DNA of 9,408 nucleotides from Candidatus Poseidoniaceae archaeon (GTDB taxonomy: Archaea > Thermoplasmatota > Poseidoniia > Poseidoniales > Poseidoniaceae): positions 1 through 9,408 of the forward strand of contig JALRLN010000050.1 of the NCBI GenBank assembly GCA_023254445.1. Direction: 5' to 3'. This document shows, piece after piece, positions 1 through 6,618 of this stretch (positions within the stretch are counted from its first letter, which is position 1; each line of letters begins with the position of its first letter). The notes below the pieces were generated by a model that saw only the letters and a list, made by a program, of their open reading frames with translations, was not told the origin of the DNA and ran no database searches. A program made the translations under genes and the position numbers.

Positions 1-97
1 CGTCGCCGTCCAAGGCCGGCAGCGGGTCTACACGCTGTCCCTCGCTGCACGAGGTCAACTTCAATCGTGGGGCTTTCCGGTAGGTGAGGCCCAATGA
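1..97 (+). CDS. C-terminal end of an unidentified protein (partial)
   Basis: An open frame beginning at base 2 runs without a stop to TGA at 95-97, giving about 31 C-terminal residues (contains VYTLSLAARGQLQSWGFP). The gene starts left of the window. Its stop overlaps the ATG of the next gene in an ATGA arrangement, and a Shine-Dalgarno sequence for that gene lies inside its last codons; this is typical of translationally coupled genes in one operon and is the main evidence that the frame is real. The pattern 'V-TLS..G...SW' is reminiscent of a beta-propeller strand like those in the next gene, so the two may be related propeller proteins, but the fragment is too short to name. Confidence 0.55.
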   Translation, partial: VAVQGRQRVYTLSLAARGQLQSWGFPVGEAQ

Positions 98-1131
98 CCT
101 GGTCGATTGCATGGTCCGCTCAGGTCACGGCTCCCGTTGCCTCCATCGAGGCCGGTCGGGGTTGGGTCGCCATCGGGCACGGACGACGCCTCACGATGCT
201 GGACGATGCTGGCTCGCACCGCTGGTCCACCGAGGTGCTCTTCTCACCTCATCGTATGGTGGTTGCAGGACCGTACCTTGGCGTCCTCGCTGCGCATGGG
301 TTCACCGTGCACCGCTTGGAGGACGGGGTGGCGCTGACCGAGGGGCGGTCGGCCACGCGGGGGTTCTCCAGCCTCGTGGCGCGCCCTGGCGGAGGGTGGA
401 TTGCAAGCGGCAGGGAAGGAGGTCTCCACCTGTTTTCGGCCGAAGGGCGTGGCCGTCGTCGCATCGACATGGACGCCCCTCGGGCCGTCCGCGGTGCGCT
501 TGACCGCGACCACGCCGTTGTGCACGCCAAGGACGGTCAGGTGCACATCGTGCACCTCGATGGTGGCATGCCTCCGGTGACGCTTGGCGACACGTCGTGG
601 ACGTGGTCCTCGCCGATGGGCAGGGACGGCTTGTTGCTTCGCTCTGTGGAGGGGGTGCTGCACCGAGGCGCGCCTGGCCCTTCCGGATGGGATCGGCTCG
701 ATCGCGTTGACGATGAGGTGCTCGAGCCGGTTGCCGCCTGCAGAACCAGCCTTGGGTGGTGCGTGCTCGAACTCGACGGCCGGGTGCGTGAAGCGACGAG
801 CGGCGCGGTGTTGGAGGGTTCAGATGGTGGTGTGGACCCGATGGCGTTCCTCGCGAGCGATGGCGACGCCACACTCGTGGGGGTCACGCGGAGCGGTTTG
901 ATTCGATGCTGGTATGGCGGTGAGCGAGCGCGCGTTGAACGTGAAGCTCGAAGGGCGCTGGCTGTGGATGGTGCGCGTCAGGACGACTGGGCCCTTCGAC
1001 GCCGTCGCTTCGAGGCGGCGGTGGACGCCGAAGCATCCGGCGACTGGGAGGTCGCGGCAGAGCACTATGAGGCCCTCGGGCGAACGCAGGATGCAGCGCG
1101 CGTCCGAAAGCAGAGGGGTGAAGGAGCGTGA
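94..1131 (+). CDS. Beta-propeller (WD40/PQQ-like) protein with C-terminal TPR-like helices
   Basis: This 345-residue protein is probably a cytoplasmic scaffold; no signal peptide or membrane segment is visible. Residues about 1-280 are a series of short beta-strand blades with recurring 'hydrophobic-G-D/E-G-x-L/V' turns (for example WVAIGHGRRLTMLDDAGSHRW, KDGQVHIVHLDG, ELDGRVREATSG, TRSGLIRCWYGG), as in WD40 or PQQ-like propellers. Residues about 295-340 are charged helices containing AEHYEALGRTQDAARVRK, which resembles one TPR or helical-repeat unit. The ATG at 94 is chosen because GGTGAG (83-88) lies upstream at good spacing and the start overlaps the preceding stop. Its own stop overlaps the start of the DUF357 gene. 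Propeller-plus-TPR proteins usually assemble partners; no enzymatic motif is seen. The fold call is by pattern, not by a search, and the exact number of blades is uncertain. Confidence 0.75.
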   Translation: MTWSIAWSAQVTAPVASIEAGRGWVAIGHGRRLTMLDDAGSHRWSTEVLFSPHRMVVAGPYLGVLAAHGFTVHRLEDGVALTEGRSATRGFSSLVARPGGGWIASGREGGLHLFSAEGRGRRRIDMDAPRAVRGALDRDHAVVHAKDGQVHIVHLDGGMPPVTLGDTSWTWSSPMGRDGLLLRSVEGVLHRGAPGPSGWDRLDRVDDEVLEPVAACRTSLGWCVLELDGRVREATSGAVLEGSDGGVDPMAFLASDGDATLVGVTRSGLIRCWYGGERARVEREARRALAVDGARQDDWALRRRRFEAAVDAEASGDWEVAAEHYEALGRTQDAARVRKQRGEGA

Positions 1132-1427
1132 TGGAGGACAAAGAGCGCGTGACCCCGGAACGCGTGCAGCACTACCTGGGCATCACGGCCCAGGCGCGCG
1201 CGAAAGCGACGCCGATTCCAGACGAGGGAACGTCCGAGCGCGAGGCGCTCGACCAGCTGCTTCGGATGGCCGATGACTACGCTGCCGATGCGGCCTACTT
1301 CATGCGAGAAGGGGACCTCGTTCGCGCCTTTGGGGCCATCAACTACGCCCACGCATGGATCGACGCCGGCGTGAAACTCGGATTGCTTGACGGGCACGAC
1401 GACGACGTGCTGTTCACATTGCCTTAG
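1131..1427 (+). CDS. DUF357 family protein
   Basis: A small all-helical archaeal protein of 98 residues. The C-terminal half (residues about 41-85) carries the family pattern: A-Y..DA.YF...GD.VRAF..INYA.AW.DAG.KLGLL, here DAAYFMREGDLVRAFGAIN followed by YAHAWIDAGVKLGL. DUF357 members are widespread in archaea with no assigned biochemical function, and their fold resembles helical-hairpin interaction modules. The start could be GTG at 1128 or ATG at 1131; I prefer the ATG because of the GGTGAAGGAG Shine-Dalgarno region at 1117-1126, and the choice changes one residue. It overlaps the propeller gene's stop by one base (TGATG), implying translational coupling. Its TAG stop overlaps the oppositely oriented stop of the PIN-domain gene. 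Confidence 0.85.
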   Translation: MEDKERVTPERVQHYLGITAQARAKATPIPDEGTSEREALDQLLRMADDYAADAAYFMREGDLVRAFGAINYAHAWIDAGVKLGLLDGHDDDVLFTLP

Positions 1428-1789
1428 GGGTCAATGCGTCGCAAGCGGTGGCCATCCACCACTTCGACGATGGTGACGCCGCTCTCCGCAAGCCTTGCTT
1501 TGAGCGCTCTGTCCACCGTCAACACCGCAGCACCTCGTTCCTTGGCGAGTGCCACAATGTGGTCGTCGGGATGGTCGAGGCCCGCCGGCGTGGGCACCAC
1601 GGTCGCCCGAAGACGCACGAGGTCGAGCAACAACCCGCGTTCCGTTTGGTCGAGCCGCTCAAGTTCCGCTTGCACGCCGGCCGGGAGCACCCATTCAGGT
1701 TGGCCAAGCAAGGAGCGGAGCTCGAGGTCCACGTTGAGGCGTCCACGTGCGACGGCGACCCAGCCGCAGGCGTCAATGATCAGGTCCAC
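1424..1789 (-). CDS. PIN-domain ribonuclease (archaeal FCF1/VapC9-like)
   Basis: A 121-residue single-domain protein of the PIN nuclease superfamily, which cleaves single-stranded RNA with Mg2+ or Mn2+ held by acidic residues. Expected acidic positions are visible: D6 in LIIDACGW, E42 in VQAELERL, D75/D76 in LDHPDDHIVALA, and D93 in VLTVDRALK; the nuclease therefore looks intact. It starts with GTG at 1789, only 9 bases after the aIF2 gamma stop, behind a strong GAGGTGGGAG ribosome-binding site. No antitoxin-like small gene lies beside it. The conserved archaeal position after aIF2 gamma argues for a housekeeping rRNA- or mRNA-processing role rather than a toxin, although the substrate cannot be read from sequence. 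Its stop overlaps the DUF357 stop by four bases, so the two genes converge tail to tail. Confidence 0.88.
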   Translation of the reverse strand: MDLIIDACGWVAVARGRLNVDLELRSLLGQPEWVLPAGVQAELERLDQTERGLLLDLVRLRATVVPTPAGLDHPDDHIVALAKERGAAVLTVDRALKARLAESGVTIVEVVDGHRLRRIDP

Positions 1790-1798
1790 GCTCCCACC

Positions 1799-3037
1799 TC
1801 AAACGATGGTGGCGTGGCCAATGAGCCGCCAGCGGGACCCCATGCGCCTCGAGATCGAGACACGTTGGCCGGAATCCGCACAGATGGGAAGGCGCAACTG
1901 GAGCACAGCGTGGCCTTTCTCCGAGGACTTGACCACGCCAACGGAGGTGGCCGTGGCGACGTTGAGCATGAGCATCTCGTTGTTGCGAAGCCGATGGATG
2001 GGCTCAGGGGCCTCTCCGTCGCCTGAAACCATCGTTGCCATGAGTTCCACCTCAACTTCGATGGTCTCCCTGACCTCGGGAAGGTCGCCCTTTCGGGCGA
2101 TGACCTGTCCGCTAAGGTTGTCCGCGGTGGTGGTGGCGGGGTCCAGTCGCGTTGCGATCCCGACCAGGCCACCGGCATGCGCGGTCTTGAGGTCGAGACC
2201 GCCACCTTGGATGCTGGTCACCGTGGCTTCGATGGGCGTCCACGTGGTCTTGTTTCCCTTCTCTACCCTGCGTCCGGGGGCAATGAGCACCTCATCTCCC
2301 ACGTTGAATGTCCCTTCGACGATGCTGCCGCCGATCACGCCGCCACGCATCTTGCCAGGGCGGGTGCCGGGGCGGTTGATGTCGAAGGAACGGGCGACGT
2401 GCATGAGGCTGCGGGCGTCCGCGCTTCGATCCGGGGTTGGGATGTAATGTTCGATGGCTGCGATGAGCACGTCGAGGTTGACGTCGTGGTGGGCCGAGAC
2501 AGGGATGATGGGGGCGTCCTGTGCGATGGTTCCGCTCAGGAATTCCTTGATTTCGGCGTGCGATTCCAGCGCACGCTCTCGTGAGACAAGGTCGATTTTG
2601 TTCTGAACCACAACGATGTTGCGGATGCCGGCAATCTCCAGCGCCATCAGGTGCTCCCGGGTCTGAGGTTGAGGGCAGGATTCGTTGGCCGCCACCATCA
2701 ACAGGGCTCCGTCCATGAGCGACGCCCCGGTGATCATGATCGCCATCAGCGTCTCGTGACCAGGGGCGTCAACGAAGGAGACCACGCGCTGAAGTTCGTT
2801 GTCTTGGTCTTCCCCACCGCCGGGGCGGCGCCCGATGGGGTAGTGGTCGCCACTTTCGGTGCTGTAGAACGCGGTGTCGGCGTACCCGAGTTTGATCGAG
2901 ATGCCGCGCTTCCGCTCTTCGGAGTGCGTGTCGGTCCATACTCCAGACAAGGCTTGGGTCAGCGTCGTCTTGCCATGGTCAACGTGGCCGACCAGGCCGA
3001 TGTTGACTTCTGGCTGGCGTGGGAGTCGACGCGCCAT
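1799..3037 (-). CDS. eif2g: Translation initiation factor aIF2 subunit gamma
   Basis: This is the GTP-binding core of the archaeal aIF2 heterotrimer, which carries Met-tRNAi to the small ribosomal subunit. In the 412-residue form the G motifs are GHVDHGKT (17-24), a switch-1 region EERKRGISIKLGYAD (40-54), DAPGH (90-94), NKID (146-149) and SAHHDVNLD (181-189), followed by EF-Tu-like beta-barrel domains II and III to the C-terminus. Length matches the family (about 410). ATG 3037 is preferred over the longer open frame from GTG 3082 because homologues begin close to this MARRLPRQPEVNIG sequence and GGTGGGAG lies just upstream. The zinc-knuckle segment normally found between switch 1 and DAPGH has no cysteine here (residues 57-88). 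It sits 41 bases after S6e and 9 bases before the PIN gene in a probable operon. Confidence 0.97.
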   Translation of the reverse strand: MARRLPRQPEVNIGLVGHVDHGKTTLTQALSGVWTDTHSEERKRGISIKLGYADTAFYSTESGDHYPIGRRPGGGEDQDNELQRVVSFVDAPGHETLMAIMITGASLMDGALLMVAANESCPQPQTREHLMALEIAGIRNIVVVQNKIDLVSRERALESHAEIKEFLSGTIAQDAPIIPVSAHHDVNLDVLIAAIEHYIPTPDRSADARSLMHVARSFDINRPGTRPGKMRGGVIGGSIVEGTFNVGDEVLIAPGRRVEKGNKTTWTPIEATVTSIQGGGLDLKTAHAGGLVGIATRLDPATTTADNLSGQVIARKGDLPEVRETIEVEVELMATMVSGDGEAPEPIHRLRNNEMLMLNVATATSVGVVKSSEKGHAVLQLRLPICADSGQRVSISRRMGSRWRLIGHATIV

Positions 3038-3078
3038 CGCTCCCACCTTTGCTGACGTCGACGAAGGCCCTCTCGGGT

Positions 3079-3564
3079 TCACTCCGCGGCCTGCTCCTCG
3101 TCCGTGGAGCCGAAGATCGCGTCGAGCGGCTTGTTGCCGGCTTCGACGACCTTGAGGTTGATTTGACGGGTGTCCTGCGTGACCGTGTTTCCGCGGAAGT
3201 TGCGGCGGCGTCGCAGGCCATCGGGGACGTAGCGGAACTTCCGCTTCTCGCCCTTCTTGTTCTTCATCACGAGCTTGTGGCCCTTGTAGCCGGTGGACGC
3301 CGTGACGAGGATGGACTGTCGCGAGCCGCCCTCGAGGTCGCGGCGCATCGGCGTGCCGGTCTTGTCCGAGCCGCCGGTGATTTCGAGTTTGTACCCCGCA
3401 AGGGAGGTCTCGCCCTCGCCAACGAAGATACCGTCGACGACATCGCCGATCTTCTTTCCGAGGAACTGCGCGTGGTTGTTGCCGCTGATCGGGACGTTGT
3501 ACGAACGGCCCTTGCTGGCCGGGTTCGTGTCGTTGACGACAGCGATGAATCCTCCATCAGCCAT
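3079..3564 (-). CDS. rps6e: 30S ribosomal protein S6e
   Basis: A 161-residue component of the archaeal/eukaryotic small ribosomal subunit. Recognisable family features are the LEITGGSDKTGTPMRRD loop, GYKGHKLVMKNKKGEKRKF, and the basic RRRRNFRGNTVTQDTRQINL segment. The N-terminus MADGGFIAVVNDTNPASKG starts at ATG 3564, supported by GGTGAG at 3568-3573 and a TATA-like box further upstream; the same frame stays open upstream to 3744, but that part lies in the orc1/cdc6 coding region and is not S6e-like. The C-terminus (residues about 140-161, ending in an acidic FGSTDEEQAAE) makes it somewhat longer than many archaeal S6e proteins. It is the first gene of the S6e/aIF2 gamma/PIN cluster. Confidence 0.96.
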   Translation of the reverse strand: MADGGFIAVVNDTNPASKGRSYNVPISGNNHAQFLGKKIGDVVDGIFVGEGETSLAGYKLEITGGSDKTGTPMRRDLEGGSRQSILVTASTGYKGHKLVMKNKKGEKRKFRYVPDGLRRRRNFRGNTVTQDTRQINLKVVEAGNKPLDAIFGSTDEEQAAE

Positions 3565-3574
3565 ATGCTCACCT
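3562..3574 (-). promoter_or_regulatory. Ribosome-binding site fixing the S6e start
   Basis: Reading the minus strand, AGGTGAG precedes the ATG at 3564 by three bases of spacer. It matches the archaeal anti-Shine-Dalgarno target GGAGGTGA and decides the S6e start against the upstream open frame. Confidence 0.7.
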
Positions 3575-3600
3575 ACAGACAGGTGCGCGACAAGCGGCCT

Positions 3601-3610
3601 GTATTTATGC
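3601..3610 (-). promoter_or_regulatory. Predicted archaeal TATA box for the S6e-aIF2 gamma-PIN operon
   Basis: On the minus strand the sequence GCATAAATAC is a clear AT-rich island in GC-rich surroundings. Its centre (about 3605) lies some 41 bases upstream of the S6e ATG, so transcription starting about 25 bases downstream would give a leader of roughly 16 bases containing the GGTGAG ribosome-binding site. It falls in the 67-base gap between orc1/cdc6 and S6e, indicating that the translation cluster can be transcribed independently of the replication gene. Confidence 0.6.
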
Positions 3611-3631
3611 TCACCGCACTGAAAACGGGGG

Positions 3632-4849
3632 TCAGCGGAGCCGTCGTGGAATCTGTTCGTCGATCCTTGGGATGAGGTCACCGGGCAGGGCGGACGGCAT
3701 CGTAACGTGCGTGGTGCGTCCTCGACCGTGCTCGACGGGAGCAACTTCGGTGCTGATCAAGCCACGGAGTTCGAGTTCCTTGACGATCTTCCAGATCGTG
3801 GTGTGGCTCCGTTCCTCCACGTCATGCTCTTCGCACACCACGGCATAGAGCTGGTCGATGTCCCCACTGGTCACGTGGTCGGCCCGTCGCAGGCGACGGC
3901 AGACGGCCAGCAAGACAAGGAGTTGATGCAGGCTGAGCTCGTCCACAAGCCCGTCGCCGATTGAACTGGGCATCTCCTTGGCCGCGCGGCGGATGTCGTC
4001 AGCGTCGAGTTCGCTGCGCCCGTCCCCCTCGGCGTTCCGCACCGCCGTTTCGAGCAGTTCAATGGCGGCCCGAGCGTCGCCTGTTGTCGCGGCCGTGTCG
4101 GCGATCATGCTCAGGTGTGCCTCCTGCCAGGAACCTGGGCGGAGGGCGAGTTCGGCCCGCTGCCGTGCAATGTCCGTCAACTCCTCGGGGCCGTAGGGTG
4201 GAATGCGGAGGTGGTTCGAGGCCCCAAGCCGGGAGATGACGGCGCCTTCGAGGACGTCGAGCACCTGTTCTTGGCTGATCAAGATCAGGGACAGCGTGCC
4301 CTCCGCATCGGCGTCCTCATCGATGCGCAGCAGGTGGTAGAGGATGTCGTTGCCCGCTCGGCGCAGCAGGTGATCCACCTCGTCCAGCACCACGATGAGA
4401 TGGCCGCGGCGGGCGGCCACCAAGCGACGGATGCTGGCGAGCAGTTCGCCGCTGGAGAGGCCCCGGTCGGGATGACGGGCGTCCATCTGAGCGACGATCT
4501 TGTGCATCACCTGCATCGTGGTGTTCTCGTTGCGGCAGTTGATGTGGGCCACCGCGATGTCACGCGTCCCGGCGAGTCGACGGGACACGTCGTCACAGAA
4601 CCGGCGGACGAGGCTGGTCTTGCCGCTGCCGACTGGGCCTGTGATGACCGCACGACCGGCCCCGGTCGGGTGCGCAAGGCTCGTGAAGCGGCTGGCAAGG
4701 CTACGTTGCACCTCGAGGCGCGCTACGAGCCGTTCCGGCAGGTAGTCGAACCCGAGCGGTGTTGGATCCTTGAGGATCAAACCCGCGCCGATGACCTCGA
4801 GGTAGTCCGACATGACATCGGGTATGCTCTGACAGCCGTTCTTGAACAT
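3632..4849 (-). CDS. cdc6: Orc1/Cdc6 replication initiator (AAA+ ATPase with winged helix)
   Basis: This 405-residue protein binds replication origins and helps load the MCM helicase. Visible features: the N-terminal LKDPTPLGFDYLPERLVAR entry motif (26-44), Walker A GPVGSGKTS (71-79), Walker B VVLDEVD (153-159), the sensor-1 strand LILISQ (188-193), sensor 2 in TGDARAAIELL (R260), and a C-terminal winged helix (about 302-385) with wing GRGRTTHVTM. Length is typical of archaeal Orc1/Cdc6. The start at ATG 4849 has GGAG just upstream; an in-frame ATG at 4813 lacks a ribosome-binding site. Sensor 1 is unusual in having Gln where archaeal relatives usually have Asn (ISN or ITN). The gene follows dph2 by 12 bases, so it is probably co-transcribed with it, and precedes S6e by 67 bases. 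Confidence 0.95.
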   Translation of the reverse strand: MFKNGCQSIPDVMSDYLEVIGAGLILKDPTPLGFDYLPERLVARLEVQRSLASRFTSLAHPTGAGRAVITGPVGSGKTSLVRRFCDDVSRRLAGTRDIAVAHINCRNENTTMQVMHKIVAQMDARHPDRGLSSGELLASIRRLVAARRGHLIVVLDEVDHLLRRAGNDILYHLLRIDEDADAEGTLSLILISQEQVLDVLEGAVISRLGASNHLRIPPYGPEELTDIARQRAELALRPGSWQEAHLSMIADTAATTGDARAAIELLETAVRNAEGDGRSELDADDIRRAAKEMPSSIGDGLVDELSLHQLLVLLAVCRRLRRADHVTSGDIDQLYAVVCEEHDVEERSHTTIWKIVKELELRGLISTEVAPVEHGRGRTTHVTMPSALPGDLIPRIDEQIPRRLR

Positions 4850-4861
4850 ACGCTCCGCGGC

Positions 4862-5968
4862 TCACGGAATCTCATCGAATTGGTACCCGTCGTTCCATTC
4901 TTTTTCGCCCAGCGCCACTTCAAGCTCGTAGGGCGTGATGAGGGGCTTGGCGTACTTCACCGCGTCGTCGATGGCGATCCGTGGGCAAGCGGTGTTGACG
5001 AAGGCGTCCACCGGGTAGAAGTCGATGAGTTCTGGCCCTACATGTTCGAGGGCGAGCAGGTACCCTCGCTTGCCGTGCTGCTCCAGCAAGCGCTTCATGC
5101 GCAAGGCGAGGGTGCGCCGCATCTGACCGGGTTTCTCCCCGATGAGGATGCCAAAGCGCTCGGCTTCTTGACTGGCCACGATCAACCCGAAGCGCTGTCG
5201 AAGGATGCGTTCGATGCGCTGAAGCGACATCTCCGTCGCATCGCCGGTGTACGGGTCCAGCATGGCCAACGGCTTGCCGGTATGGAGCACGAGGCCGATG
5301 GGATGGAAATCTCCACTGCCAAGGAAGAGGTAGTGGCCAATGCGGTCGTCGTCTCCTGAATAATTGCAACCGAGGACTTGACCAGGGAAGGTGAGCCGCG
5401 CTCCGCCCATAGGGACGACGACATCGAAGCCCGCGGCCTCCAAACGTTCGGTGAACTGGGGGAGCAGGTGGAGGTGCTGAATGGATCCAACAAGGCCGAG
5501 TTTTGTGTCCGTGAGGGTGGCTGAGCGGCCAACGGCATCGAGGAATCGGGCCTGTGCCTCCTCCTCGGTGAGGTCCTCAGGTGTTCCTTCCTCTCGCCTG
5601 GCCTCCGCCATGGCGCGGTGGGCATGGAGGAACGGGAGGACTGAGGCCAGGTCTGGGTCGCCATCGTAGGTGACGTCGATGAACTGGGTCGGCATGCCCG
5701 AATCGATGTTCATCTGGGAGTGGCCCATGTGCGCCACAAGTTCGACGCCCATCATGCGCATTTTGTCGTGGACGAGGTCGCATGCGCCGTAACACGGGTC
5801 AGCAGCGAGGACGACCTTTGCGCTCGTGTCCGTTTCGATGGCGTCCATCATTTCAAGCGCCTGCATCTTGAGGCCTTCAGGCACCTGCAAGGCGACGAGG
5901 CGGTGGTCGTCCGCCTTGATCCGTTCAACCAACTCGTCGAGTTGGAAGTCGTGACGGTCGAGGTCCAT
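4862..5968 (-). CDS. dph2: 2-(3-amino-3-carboxypropyl)histidine synthase Dph2 (diphthamide step 1)
   Basis: Dph2 is the unusual radical-SAM enzyme that transfers the 3-amino-3-carboxypropyl group of S-adenosylmethionine to a histidine of elongation factor 2, the first step of diphthamide. In the 368-residue form the three cysteines expected to bind the 4Fe-4S cluster are C59 in DPCYGACD, C201 in VLGCNYSG and C328 in NTACPRIAIDD; C59 coincides with the numbering known for the Pyrococcus enzyme. The N-terminal LVALQVPEGLKMQA motif is also typical. A charged segment at about residues 116-155 (contains EGTPEDLTEEEAQARFL) makes it longer than many archaeal Dph2 proteins (about 340). ATG 5968 is chosen because the longer frame, open to 6043, overlaps the preceding gene; no ribosome-binding site is obvious. 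It follows the phosphoribosyltransferase by 25 bases. Confidence 0.95.
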   Translation of the reverse strand: MDLDRHDFQLDELVERIKADDHRLVALQVPEGLKMQALEMMDAIETDTSAKVVLAADPCYGACDLVHDKMRMMGVELVAHMGHSQMNIDSGMPTQFIDVTYDGDPDLASVLPFLHAHRAMAEARREEGTPEDLTEEEAQARFLDAVGRSATLTDTKLGLVGSIQHLHLLPQFTERLEAAGFDVVVPMGGARLTFPGQVLGCNYSGDDDRIGHYLFLGSGDFHPIGLVLHTGKPLAMLDPYTGDATEMSLQRIERILRQRFGLIVASQEAERFGILIGEKPGQMRRTLALRMKRLLEQHGKRGYLLALEHVGPELIDFYPVDAFVNTACPRIAIDDAVKYAKPLITPYELEVALGEKEWNDGYQFDEIP

Positions 5969-5993
5969 GCCTTGCCGTCGGGCGGTTCCGATA

Positions 5994-6581
5994 TCAAGGC
6001 ATGCTCGACGGAGCCCGAGTGACGACACGCCCGTCCTCGACATCGAGCGCGGTGAGCGCCTTGATCGAGACCTGAGGTTCTTCGGTCATGAGGCGCCTCA
6101 ACCCATCGCCCTTTTCGACGATCACGACGATTTCAGAGACCACGGCCCCACACCGTCGGATGCCGTCGATGACGGCTCGCAGCGTGCCGCCGGTGGAGAG
6201 CACGTCGTCCACGATCAGGACCCGTTCCCCGGGCTTGATGTCGTTGAGGTACATCGCGCCGTTTGAATACCCAGTGCTTTGGTCAATGGTGACCTCGCCA
6301 GGAAGTTCGTAGGAGCGTTTTCGGGCCACGACCATCGGCATTCCGGTGCTCACCGACAGGGGTGCGCACAAGGGCAAGCCCATGGCTTCGATGCCGAGGA
6401 TGAGGTCCACGTTGGACCAGTCAACGACCTGTTCAACGAGGTCCACGACGGCTCGTAGCACGTTGCCGTCGATGCGAGGCACGCCGTCCATCACGGGGTG
6501 GATGACGTACGGGTAATCGTCCCGCCAAATCAGCGGTGCGGCTTCAAGGGACGTGCGCAGGAGGTCCAAGGCGTCGTCCAT
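5994..6581 (-). CDS. hpt: Hypoxanthine/guanine phosphoribosyltransferase (archaeal HGPRTase family)
   Basis: This purine-salvage enzyme joins hypoxanthine or guanine to PRPP, giving IMP or GMP. The 195-residue product has a type I phosphoribosyltransferase core: IEAMG at 64-68 (pyrophosphate-loop position), the RKRSYELPGEV flexible-loop region at 87-97, and the PRPP-binding signature VLIVDDVLSTGGT at 121-133. The N-terminal pattern LEAAPLIWRDDYPYVIHPVMDGVP is characteristic of the archaeal HGPRTase family, which is closer to adenine/xanthine phosphoribosyltransferases than to bacterial Hpt, so base specificity is less certain than the reaction class. ATG 6581 is chosen because homologues begin near here; the frame extends upstream to 6653 but overlaps the H-like gene. 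No Shine-Dalgarno sequence is seen in the 37-base gap. Orotate phosphoribosyltransferase is less likely, given the N-terminal motif. Confidence 0.9.
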   Translation of the reverse strand: MDDALDLLRTSLEAAPLIWRDDYPYVIHPVMDGVPRIDGNVLRAVVDLVEQVVDWSNVDLILGIEAMGLPLCAPLSVSTGMPMVVARKRSYELPGEVTIDQSTGYSNGAMYLNDIKPGERVLIVDDVLSTGGTLRAVIDGIRRCGAVVSEIVVIVEKGDGLRRLMTEEPQVSIKALTALDVEDGRVVTRAPSSMP

Positions 6582-6618
6582 GCCGGCGGGGGGACGGTCG
6601 GGGACCTTAGGCCTTGGC

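Noticed and set aside
1424..1789. PIN protein as the toxin of a VapBC toxin-antitoxin pair
   Set aside because: No small antitoxin-like gene is adjacent; it sits 9 bases after aIF2 gamma, a conserved housekeeping position.
1434..2447. 337-codon open frame on the plus strand opposite the PIN gene and aIF2 gamma
   Set aside because: Its Ser/Arg/Thr/Pro-rich composition is typical of a shadow frame, and both opposite-strand genes are certain.
3038..3082. N-terminal extension of aIF2 gamma to GTG 3082
   Set aside because: The GTG overlaps the S6e stop, but the extra 15 residues are not family-like, and ATG 3037 has its own ribosome-binding site.
3565..3744. N-terminal extension of S6e to 3744
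   Set aside because: The extra 60 codons lie largely inside orc1/cdc6, do not resemble S6e, and ATG 3564 has a GGTGAG ribosome-binding site and an upstream TATA box.
4115..5359. 414-codon open frame on the plus strand opposite orc1/cdc6 and dph2
   Set aside because: It spans two well-supported genes on the other strand and its product has no motif; the frame is open because of base composition.
5969..6043. N-terminal extension of dph2 to 6043
   Set aside because: It overlaps the end of hpt, and starting at ATG 5968 puts the first cluster cysteine at residue 59, as in characterised Dph2.
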